Translations under genes and position numbers: made by a program
NCBI GenBank assembly: GCA_025774935.1
Contig: JALGZK010000020.1
Location: 14,426 to 49,838 of the forward strand
Direction of reading: 5' to 3'
Length of the DNA stretch: 35,413 bases
From: a bacterium
GTDB lineage: Bacteria > Joyebacterota > Joyebacteria > Joyebacterales > Joyebacteraceae
Part shown: piece after piece, positions 16,689-22,880 of the stretch
Layout of the letters: the number at the start of each line of letters is the position of its first letter
Numbering within the stretch: position 1 is the first letter of the stretch
Notes under the pieces: model-generated
What the model was told of the DNA's origin: nothing
What the model saw: the letters and a program-made list of their open reading frames with translations, nothing else
The model's database searches: none

Positions 16689-17408
16689 CTACTCCCCGAA
16701 CCCCGACTCCTCGCGCTGCGCGAGGCCGAAGAGGAACAGCCGCATGCACTCGGCCTGCTGCTCCGGGGCCAGCTCCCCGACTGCGCGGCCCAGCTCCCGG
16801 AGTGTCTCGGCCCCGACGCCAGGATCGGGATCGAGCCCCCGTGCCTTCTGGAACTCCAGAACCGCGGCGTCCGCATCCTCCGTCCACTGCCCGGAACCGT
16901 ACTCGAGATCGTATCCAAGGTTCCCGAGAACGGCCATCACGAGGGTCCTCTCCTCGTACGAGAGGTTCGCGTCGCCCGAGACGTTCGAGGCCTCGACGCG
17001 GATCTGGTCGACCCCGTCGATCACGATCTGGGGCCTCCCCTTGTAGAGCGTGATCCTGCCGTCGACGCAGAGCGTCTTCCCCAGGAAGTACTGGTGGGGC
17101 GGCTCGTCAAACCTCTCCCTCACCGTCGGCCAGATGACGACCGTGAACGGCGTCTCCGGGAACGGCCTCTCGAAGTTGAGGAACGTCGGCCGGCTCGAAC
17201 TCCGCGCGAGGTACGCGGTGTCGACGACCTGTCCGCAGACGGTGACCTCCTCTCCGACGTTCGCGGCGGCCTCCGAGGGCTCGATGGTCTCCCGCGCGGA
17301 ACACGCGGAAGGCGTCGCCAGCAGTGCGGCCAGCGCCACGACCGCGAGTGCCGTAGGCCGGCTCGCCCCTCCCCGGACGCTCCGGGACATCCTCGCTCGA
17401 CCTCTCAC
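16689..17408 (-). CDS. Exported protein with OB-fold-like and peptidoglycan-binding domains
   Basis: 239 aa from GTG 17408 (AAGGAGG 7 nt upstream). N-terminal signal with a hydrophobic run (TALAVVALAALLATPSAC). The Cys would allow lipidation, but the lipobox is degenerate (Pro at -3). The middle (about 50-140) reads as an OB-fold like those of tRNA_anti-type lipoproteins: VGEEVTVCGQVVDTAYL, VCVDG-like LCVDGRITLYKGRPQIVI. The C-terminal region (about 150-205) resembles PG_binding_1: LGNLGYDLEYGSGQW, AVLEFQKARGLDPDPGVG. The combination suggests a protein held at the murein layer; ligand unknown. It starts 28 nt after the rsgA stop, so the two probably form one operon. The OB-fold assignment is moderate. 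Confidence 0.75.
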   Translation of the reverse strand: MRGRARMSRSVRGGASRPTALAVVALAALLATPSACSARETIEPSEAAANVGEEVTVCGQVVDTAYLARSSSRPTFLNFERPFPETPFTVVIWPTVRERFDEPPHQYFLGKTLCVDGRITLYKGRPQIVIDGVDQIRVEASNVSGDANLSYEERTLVMAVLGNLGYDLEYGSGQWTEDADAAVLEFQKARGLDPDPGVGAETLRELGRAVGELAPEQQAECMRLFLFGLAQREESGFGE

Positions 17409-17436
17409 GCGTTCACCTCCTTGTGGACACAGGCGT

Positions 17437-18459
17437 TCAGCACCTCATCTTGAGCAGGCTCTCGTACCTCCGTCGGTCGATCTCCCCGGACTCGACGGCG
17501 TCCTTGATCGCGCAGCCGGGCTCGTGCGAGTGCGAGCAGTCGGCGCCGAACCTGCAGTCGCCGAGACGGGGACGCATCTCCGGGAAGTATGACGCCAGGT
17601 CCTCGCCCTCGTCAAGGAGCGGGAAGACCTTCATGCCGGGCGTGTCGACGACTCCTCCTCCCCCGTCGAGCGGGAACATCTCGAGGTGCGTCGTCGCGTG
17701 CCGCCCCTTGCCGGTCGACCCGCTGACCTCCTTCACGAGAAGCCCGAGTCCGGGCTGGAGCCTGTTCAGGAGCGAGGTCTTCCCGACGCCTGACTTCCCG
17801 AGGAAGACCGAGGTCTTCCCGGTGAGGTCCTCGCGGAACGAGTCGACGCCTTCCCCGGTCACCGCGCTCGTGCGCGAGACGCGGTAGCCGACCCTCTCGT
17901 AGAGCTCCAGGTCGGCTTCGGTGCGCTCGCGGTCGGCGATGTCCAGCTTCGTGACGCAGACGAGCACGGGGATGCCGGCTCGCTCCGCCGTCACGAGGTA
18001 GCGGTCCAGAAGGTGCCACCTCGGCTTCGGGTTCGCAGCGGCGAACACGGGGACCACCTGGTCCACGTTCGCCGCGATGACCTGCTCCACCTGTCTGTTC
18101 TGCACGCGCCGCTTCGGGTCCGTGATCCTCCTTCCGAGGACCCGTCCCCTCGGCAGCACGTCCTTGATCATCCCCGCTCCGTCCCCGGCCGGTACGAAGG
18201 CAACGAGGTCGCCAATCGCGATGGGATCGACGAAGTCGATGTCCTTCACCTTCTGCACCCGCCTGAGCGTGCCGCCGGCGGGGTCGGAGACCGGGTAGAA
18301 GAGCTGCTTCCTGAGTCGGTTCGAGATGCTGCATCGGACCATCTCGCTCCCGACCCTGACGTGGTAGAGCCCCCGGTCCTTCCGGTAGACGGTGCCGGTC
18401 ACGGCGCCCTCCCCGGCGGTCCGTTCGGGACCCTCGACGTGATCAGTGTGTTCGTGCAT
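17437..18459 (-). CDS. rsgA: Ribosome small subunit-dependent GTPase A
   Basis: Circularly permuted GTPase that checks late 30S subunit maturation. 340 aa. N-terminal OB-fold (about 20-110). The G motifs come in permuted order G4-G1-G3: TKLD (about 185), GKSGVGKTSLLN (about 229-240) and DTPGM (about 286). The C-terminal zinc finger reads CRFGADCSHSHEPGC, matching the C-x6-C-x-H-x5-C pattern of the family. ATG 18459 is preceded by AGAGGAAG. In Firmicutes rsgA sits between the PASTA kinase and rpe; here it is 16 kb away, coupled to an envelope protein. A promoter, a 5' hairpin and an 18-codon ORF lie 180-340 nt upstream and may form its leader. Confidence 0.96.
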   Translation of the reverse strand: MHEHTDHVEGPERTAGEGAVTGTVYRKDRGLYHVRVGSEMVRCSISNRLRKQLFYPVSDPAGGTLRRVQKVKDIDFVDPIAIGDLVAFVPAGDGAGMIKDVLPRGRVLGRRITDPKRRVQNRQVEQVIAANVDQVVPVFAAANPKPRWHLLDRYLVTAERAGIPVLVCVTKLDIADRERTEADLELYERVGYRVSRTSAVTGEGVDSFREDLTGKTSVFLGKSGVGKTSLLNRLQPGLGLLVKEVSGSTGKGRHATTHLEMFPLDGGGGVVDTPGMKVFPLLDEGEDLASYFPEMRPRLGDCRFGADCSHSHEPGCAIKDAVESGEIDRRRYESLLKMRC

Positions 18460-18637
18460 CGTTGGATGCTTCCTCTCTTATGGGTCATCGTCTGCCTGCG
18501 CGCACGAACCCGCGGCGTGCGGGCGCGCGTCACCGCGCGCAGGCGCTCTCGGGAACCGAGACCGCGCACGCGAAGAAACCGGCCCGCTCGCTCGAGCGGT
18601 CCTCACAGAGGACTGCTGTCTCGAGGAAGAAACTGCC

Positions 18638-18694
18638 TTAGGCGGGATTCCCGAGGTGCGGTCTCACGTACGTAGCGGCGAAGGACTCAGACAT
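18638..18694 (-). CDS. Putative 18-aa micro-ORF in the rsgA leader
   Basis: Reads MSESFAATYVRPHLGNPA, then TAA. The ATG at 18694 has a perfect AGGAGG 6 nt upstream (GGAGGTGCGTG-ATG), stronger than many real genes in the window, and lies about 70 nt after a predicted transcription start. There is no signal or membrane segment. It could be a leader peptide that couples translation to rsgA expression, or a small protein in its own right. The amino-acid content (no run of one amino acid) does not look like a classical attenuator peptide. I recognise no family. Real translation is plausible but unproven. Confidence 0.45.
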   Translation of the reverse strand: MSESFAATYVRPHLGNPA

Positions 18695-18730
18695 CACGCA
18701 CCTCCTCTCCGAACGAAGGAACTACTGAGA

Positions 18731-18753
18731 GCGAGCCGCATCCTGCGGCTCGC
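18731..18753 (-). other. Hairpin near the 5' end of the rsgA-leader transcript
   Basis: Perfect 10-bp stem GCGAGCCGCA/TGCGGCTCGC (18731-18740 with 18744-18753) with a 3-nt loop. It starts about 10 nt after the predicted transcription start and ends about 25 nt before the AGGAGG of the micro-ORF. It could protect the 5' end or gate translation. Alternatively it is the terminator of the upstream arylsulfotransferase-like gene; TCTCAGTAGTTCC follows it, which is only weakly U-rich. Confidence 0.5.
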
Positions 18754-18769
18754 GTACTGCACCTGATTC

Positions 18770-18798
18770 ACGCTAACACCTGGCGGGAGCGGCGTCAA
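18770..18798 (-). promoter_or_regulatory. Promoter of the micro-ORF/rsgA leader
   Basis: Minus-strand TTGACG (18793-18798), 17-bp spacer, TAGCGT (18770-18775). It closely resembles the promoter of the yajC operon (TTGACT-17-TAGGCT). Confidence 0.65.
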
Positions 18799-18890
18799 GG
18801 CCGAGGCGGGTATGTACGCCGGGACGCCGCCCCGCTAGGCTGGTCACCGCCTTGGACACGGCCAGGACGCGATGGGTTGATGGGAATCCG

Positions 18891-18913
18891 GGGAAAGTGT
18901 GAGCGAACGCTCA
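18891..18913 (-). terminator. Small hairpin overlapping the stop codon of the arylsulfotransferase-like gene
   Basis: The minus strand reads TGAGCGTTCGCTCA (18900-18913) followed by CACTTTCC. The stop codon TGA is itself the first part of the stem. The stem is only 5-6 bp, so termination is uncertain. Confidence 0.35.
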
Positions 18914-20293
18914 GTTACCGCGCGCGGGTGCGCTCGGGGCTCCTCCCCCGGGCGCGACCCTCATCCAGTCGAGCGGGAAATCGGGCTCGAGACGGACGAC
19001 CTCGAAGAGGGTCGCGATGAACTCGCCCTCGTCGCCCCCCTGCGCCGGATTGAAGTACTTCCAGACGACGTTCCCCTGGGGCGTGACCTCGAAGGCCTTC
19101 CCGCGGTCGGATTCCGTGATGAGCGTGTTGCCGTTCGGAAGGCGCTGGTTGGAGCCGCACTCCCTCGAGAAGAAGCTGTTCGGCGGGTCGCCCTGGTAGA
19201 GCCAGACTGGCTCCAGGGTCTCTGGATCGAACTCGACCACCCGGGACATCCCTCGGTACCCCTTGTTGTCGAACAGGAGGAGGTTGCCGTTCGGGAGGAC
19301 GGTCGGCTGGTGCGGCGCCTTCCAGTTCGCCGTGAGTGCCCAGACGACCTCTTCCTCGACGGGGTCCACGACCGCGATGACGTCGAGCTCGCGGAGGCAC
19401 AGGAGCAGATTCCCCTCCCGGAACTCGGGGAGCCTGCCCTCGAGCGTCCCGTCGAGGATCTCGACGGTGTTCGTGTGAAAGACGTCGCCGGACTCCTTCA
19501 TCCCCTCGAGAATGCCCGCGTACTCCGAGTTCTCGAAGGCCTCGAGGACCGAGATGCGCCGGAGCTCATTCCCGTCCGGATCGAGCACCGTGATCGCATC
19601 CTCGAGGATCGGAAGCTCGGGGTGGACCCTGGGGACGATCTTCGGCTCGCGCGTCAGGACGTAGATGCTGCCGTCGTCCGCGACATCGAGATCGTGATGC
19701 GCCCCGTTCAGGTTCGACCACACGAGGTCGGAGGCGAGGTCGACCTTGATGATCCCGAGACCCTCAAAGATCGCGAGGACGTCGCCGTTCTCGAGCAGGC
19801 GCGCGCGCCGCCAGTAGCCGGCGGTCTTGTTCGACCTGGGGAGCGGCGTGCCCGGGTGCTCCTTCCACGCGTCGACGTACTTCAGGTGCCACTTGTGGAT
19901 GGTGCGCCCGGTCATGTCCATGAGGATGGCGCCCGGGAAGTCTCCGGAGGTGTAGAAGTTGAGGCCGTCGTAGGTGTGGGCGCTCTCGTAGACGACGACG
20001 CCGACGTCGGTGGGCGCCGGGGTCGAGCCGGACAGGTAGCCGATCGACCGGAGCCTGTCGAAGGCGGCGCGCTGGATCGCGGTCAGCTCGGTGCCGCCCT
20101 CCGCCGTCGCCTCCTTCCAGCCACCCTCGTGCCACCTGCCGCCGGGGTCGTTCCACTCGTCCGGGTCCCCGCCCGCCTCGCGGATGGCGGCGTCCTCGGG
20201 GTCGCCCGAGCACCCCGACAGGAGAAGACACGCGAGGGAGGCCGTCAGAGCGAACGCCGCCCCCCGATTCACGCACTGCCGTCCGAACCGCAT
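18911..20293 (-). CDS. Arylsulfotransferase (ASST)-like lipoprotein
   Basis: 460 aa from ATG 20293 (GGGGAG 5 nt upstream). Lipoprotein signal with lipobox LLLSGC (about residues 24-29), so probably anchored in a membrane facing the periplasm. The body is a six-bladed propeller-like sequence of repeated hydrophobic strands (ILMDMTGRTIHKWHL, DLDVADDGSIYVLTREP, HQPTVLPNGNLLLFDNKG, RLPNGNTLITES), matching the Arylsulfotrans/ASST family, which moves sulfate between phenolic donors and acceptors. I cannot identify the catalytic His with certainty. Residues about 72-82 contain RLRSIGYLSG, a motif close to the extreme C-termini of the two sulfatase-like proteins at 24944 and 26487. It has its own promoter. 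ASST activity is a family inference; many relatives are uncharacterised. Confidence 0.82.
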   Translation of the reverse strand: MRFGRQCVNRGAAFALTASLACLLLSGCSGDPEDAAIREAGGDPDEWNDPGGRWHEGGWKEATAEGGTELTAIQRAAFDRLRSIGYLSGSTPAPTDVGVVVYESAHTYDGLNFYTSGDFPGAILMDMTGRTIHKWHLKYVDAWKEHPGTPLPRSNKTAGYWRRARLLENGDVLAIFEGLGIIKVDLASDLVWSNLNGAHHDLDVADDGSIYVLTREPKIVPRVHPELPILEDAITVLDPDGNELRRISVLEAFENSEYAGILEGMKESGDVFHTNTVEILDGTLEGRLPEFREGNLLLCLRELDVIAVVDPVEEEVVWALTANWKAPHQPTVLPNGNLLLFDNKGYRGMSRVVEFDPETLEPVWLYQGDPPNSFFSRECGSNQRLPNGNTLITESDRGKAFEVTPQGNVVWKYFNPAQGGDEGEFIATLFEVVRLEPDFPLDWMRVAPGGGAPSAPARGN

Positions 20294-20352
20294 CCGCGCT
20301 CCCCTTCTCGTTCCCGACCTCGAGGACTCTCCCGCCCGGCCGTCCGCTGCCC

Positions 20353-20381
20353 AATATACCACCGGCGCGGAGAACGCCCAA
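20353..20381 (-). promoter_or_regulatory. Promoter of the arylsulfotransferase-like gene
   Basis: Minus-strand TTGGGC (20376-20381), 17-bp spacer ending CCGGTGG, TATATT (20353-20358). Good -10, weak -35. Predicted start about 50 nt before the ATG at 20293. Confidence 0.55.
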
Positions 20382-20392
20382 GCCCTCCGCCC

Positions 20393-20426
20393 CGGAAACG
20401 ACAACACCCGCCCTCACGGACGGGTG
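20393..20426 (-). terminator. Rho-independent terminator of the BNR-repeat protein gene
   Basis: Minus-strand stem CACCCGTCC/GGGCGGGTG (one U-G wobble, GTGA tetraloop; 20405-20426) followed by TTGTCGTTTCC. It sits about 50 nt past the stop at 20478. Confidence 0.65.
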
Positions 20427-20477
20427 GATTCTCCGGGACCAACTCCGTGCGGGGCGAGCCCCGCCCGGGCCGGCGCG

Positions 20478-22112
20478 CTACTTGACGAGCAGGAGCTTCC
20501 TCGCCTCGACCTCCCCTCCCACGTCGAGCCGGACGAAGTAGACGCCGGACGGGACCTGCCTCCCCCGCTCGTCCCTTCCGTCCCAGCTCGCGGGATACCT
20601 GCCCGTGCTGACGGCGCCGTCGACGAGCGTCCTCACGACCCGGCCCCTCAGGTCGTAGACTGCGAGCCTGACCGCACCGATGTGGTTCGGGACGTCGAAC
20701 TCCAGACTCGTGCTCGAGGCGAACGGGTTCGGCGCCGGCGCGGACAGCCGCGCCCTCAGTCGCCCCCCGGTCGTCACGCTCACGGGATCGCCGCTGACCA
20801 CCTCCTCCCCCCAACTCAGTATCGCGCGGAGCTCGTACCAGAACGTCGTCTCGGACCAGGCGGTGTCGTCCTCGAACACGCCCGGCGAAGACGCCGGCAA
20901 CGGCTCCTCGTTCACCAGCTCGAACGGTCCCGTGGGCGACGTCGCTCGGTACACGTTGAAGCCGTCGATGCCGCCGAGTGACTCGACCGTCCACCGCAGG
21001 ACGACGTTCCCGTCCTCGCCGAGGACCCCGTAGTAACTGCCCTCGACCGGGTTCGGCTCGTGGGGACCGTCTTTGAATCGGTAGGTCTTGCCGGTGACGT
21101 TGTCGTGGAAGTAGCAGTACCCGGCCTCATCGAAGTTCGACATCCACGAGACGCCCCTGTAGTTCAGCGTTACCATGCCCCAGCTCAGCGCCTTGCACCA
21201 CGTCGCGCCCGCGTCGTGGCTCACGTAGATGGCCGGCTCGTCGTTGCCGTGGTCGCGCGTGAGCGTGCCTGCGAAGATGGTGCCCTGCGCGTTCTTCACC
21301 ATGCCCCACACGAACGTGTTCTCGTCCCCGGCGAGGACGAGCTTCGGCGTGAAGGTGTCGTCGTCGTCGGTCCAGAAGACGGAGTTCGGGAGATCGAGGG
21401 TACCCACGTCGGAGCCGAACAGGCGGTGGGTCTCAGTGAAGACCGCGGAGATCGGCTGTGCGAGGAAGTCGTTCTCGAGGATCGCTTCCCACGTGTCCCC
21501 TCCGTCCACCGAGCGGATCAGCTTCGCCCGCGGGACGCCGTCGCCGACCGCCGCGTAGATGTACCCCGTATAGGGGTCGGCAGCGACGAAATGGACGTGC
21601 CGGCTCGTGCCCTCGTAGACCTTCTGCCAGGTCGTGCCCTCATCGGTGCTTCGCCAGATGAACGAGCAGGTGTCGTTGAACCCGCCCGCGTACTCCCCGA
21701 TGAAGAGGGTCCCGTCGCGGTCCTCGCACATCTTCCAGAAGCCCTCGCCGCACTCGAACATGAGCGGCTCCGACCAGAAGCGGCCCCCACCATCCTCGTA
21801 CCGCCCCATTTGGAGCGTGCCGGAGGCGGGTCGCGAGACGAAGATCGTGCCGCGGGAATCGACGAAGAACCCGTTGCAGTGGCTGTGCTCCGTGAAGTGG
21901 TGGATCTCGGACCAGGTGTCGCCCTGGTCGGGGCTCGCCCAGACACCGTTCTGGTAGAAACCGTAGAGGGTGTCCGCCGGGCCGACCCAGAGCGGGGTGA
22001 TCGGCTTCGACACCTCCGCATAGTCGAGGGAGTAGTAATCGCAGTCCTGCACGGCGCCCGCCGCAGGAACGAACAGGGCGAACACCAGCAGGACCAGAAG
22101 TGGTCTGATCAT
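20478..22112 (-). CDS. Secreted BNR-repeat protein with FlgD-like sorting domain
   Basis: 544 aa from ATG 22112 (GGAG 6 nt upstream; an ATG at 22133 is the alternative). Signal peptide IRPLLVLLVFALFVPAAGAV. The N-terminal two-thirds is a sialidase-type propeller with repeated Asp-box/BNR motifs: SPDQGDTW, STDEGTTW, SVDGGDTW, SHDAGATW. No sialidase Arg triad is evident, so glycosidase activity is not supported; a binding or structural role is equally possible. A fibronectin III-like segment (about 370-460) precedes the C-terminal domain APNPFASSTSLEFDVP...VYDLRGRVVRTL...SGVYFVR ending KLLLVK. It is a clear paralogue of the truncated gene at the right edge (34630). Own promoter and terminator. 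Confidence 0.9.
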   Translation of the reverse strand: MIRPLLVLLVFALFVPAAGAVQDCDYYSLDYAEVSKPITPLWVGPADTLYGFYQNGVWASPDQGDTWSEIHHFTEHSHCNGFFVDSRGTIFVSRPASGTLQMGRYEDGGGRFWSEPLMFECGEGFWKMCEDRDGTLFIGEYAGGFNDTCSFIWRSTDEGTTWQKVYEGTSRHVHFVAADPYTGYIYAAVGDGVPRAKLIRSVDGGDTWEAILENDFLAQPISAVFTETHRLFGSDVGTLDLPNSVFWTDDDDTFTPKLVLAGDENTFVWGMVKNAQGTIFAGTLTRDHGNDEPAIYVSHDAGATWCKALSWGMVTLNYRGVSWMSNFDEAGYCYFHDNVTGKTYRFKDGPHEPNPVEGSYYGVLGEDGNVVLRWTVESLGGIDGFNVYRATSPTGPFELVNEEPLPASSPGVFEDDTAWSETTFWYELRAILSWGEEVVSGDPVSVTTGGRLRARLSAPAPNPFASSTSLEFDVPNHIGAVRLAVYDLRGRVVRTLVDGAVSTGRYPASWDGRDERGRQVPSGVYFVRLDVGGEVEARKLLLVK

Positions 22113-22184
22113 CAGCTGCTCCGAGAACCGCATCGTGGAACCTTGCGCACGTGACCAGTCAGGACTGGCCGTCCCCATGTTCCA

Positions 22185-22213
22185 AGTATACCGCGAACCA
22201 TCATTCAAATCAA
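22185..22213 (-). promoter_or_regulatory. Promoter of the BNR-repeat protein gene
   Basis: Minus-strand TTGATT (22208-22213), 17-bp AT-rich spacer ending CGCGG, TATACT (22185-22190). Confidence 0.6.
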
Positions 22214-22304
22214 TGACAAACGCCGTAGACTGCGACGAATGACGGTCAAATGTTACAATCTCTTGCTACGTCCCGCAGACTGTGTGCTCCGTCCATCCGA
22301 CGCC

Positions 22305-22733
22305 CTACGGCTCGAGCACATCCAGGGCACCGGGACCGTCGCGCCACTCGATCTTCCTAGGCGCGATCTTGAGAAGACAGTACTCCTTCGAGTCCGGACC
22401 CTCCGGGAAGAAACCCGACAGGTCGTAGCCGAAGAGGCCCCACCGCCTCTTCCTTTCGTCAGGGTCGTCGACGATCGTCGCGTCCCCGATCGCCGTGGCC
22501 GTCCTGACGTCCCCCGAGGGATCCAGAAACGCGACGCTCACCTTCGGGTTTGCCCCAATCTGGCTCACCTTCCTCGACGAGGCAAACGTCGCGACCCAGA
22601 TTGTGAGGTCGTCGCCGACGTGCGGCGCGACCGCCCGCACCATCGGCTGGTCGCCGTCGCAGGTGGCCAGGTGCGCCCGCCCGGCCCCGGCGTTCATGAT
22701 TTCGATGACGGTCGTGCGCTCTGGTTTCGTCAT
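22305..22733 (-). CDS. Pyridoxamine 5'-phosphate oxidase-like FMN/heme-binding protein
   Basis: 142 aa, with GGAGG 4 nt before the ATG. The split-barrel pattern of the PPOX/general-stress-protein-26 group is visible: RAHLATCDGDQPMVRAVAP, DDLTIWVATFASSRKVSQIGANPKVSVAF, then a C-terminal YCLLKIAPRKIEW strand. Such proteins bind flavins, F420 or heme. The substrate cannot be told from sequence, and the residues specific to true PdxH are not evident. It is monocistronic, head-to-head with the glycosyltransferase operon. A candidate promoter lies about 60 nt upstream. Confidence 0.85.
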   Translation of the reverse strand: MTKPERTTVIEIMNAGAGRAHLATCDGDQPMVRAVAPHVGDDLTIWVATFASSRKVSQIGANPKVSVAFLDPSGDVRTATAIGDATIVDDPDERKRRWGLFGYDLSGFFPEGPDSKEYCLLKIAPRKIEWRDGPGALDVLEP

Positions 22734-22766
22734 GCGTCCTCCCGTTCGACGTGCACATCGCCTCTC

Positions 22767-22795
22767 GTGACTTGCCCCTCATCCTCTGGTACTCT
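22767..22795 (+). promoter_or_regulatory. Candidate promoter of the glycosyltransferase/sulfatase-like operon
   Basis: Plus-strand GTGACT (22767-22772), 17-bp spacer ending TCTGG, TACTCT (22790-22795). Moderate match. It overlaps the opposite-strand promoter at 22791-22820. Confidence 0.4.
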
Positions 22796-22820
22796 ATCAC
22801 TCGCTGCAAACCGCCGTCAA
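22791..22820 (-). promoter_or_regulatory. Promoter of the PPOX-like gene
   Basis: Minus-strand TTGACG (22815-22820), 18-bp spacer, TAGAGT (22791-22796). It overlaps the plus-strand -10 at 22790-22795 almost base for base. Confidence 0.5.
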
Positions 22821-22880
22821 ACGGTGCCGGGAGACGCCGCGGGAGCGGCTATCGGGAACGGTAGTCTGGAGCGGGAATCG

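Larger units (their letters stand above)
18460..18910. other. Intergenic region with a structured leader and micro-ORF
   Basis: About 450 nt between the arylsulfotransferase-like gene and rsgA. On the minus strand, in order of transcription, it holds a promoter (18770-18798), a hairpin (18731-18753), a strong ribosome binding site with an 18-codon ORF (18638-18694), and two small hairpins: GTCCTC/GAGGAC (18599-18613) and CCGCTC/GAGCGG next to it, followed by GGTTTCTTCG. Either this is the rsgA leader or a separate short transcript. Confidence 0.5.

Noticed and set aside
18899-20485. 528-codon plus-strand open frame opposite the arylsulfotransferase-like gene
   Set aside because: It has biased shadow composition and runs through the promoter of the opposite gene. 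No motif supports it.
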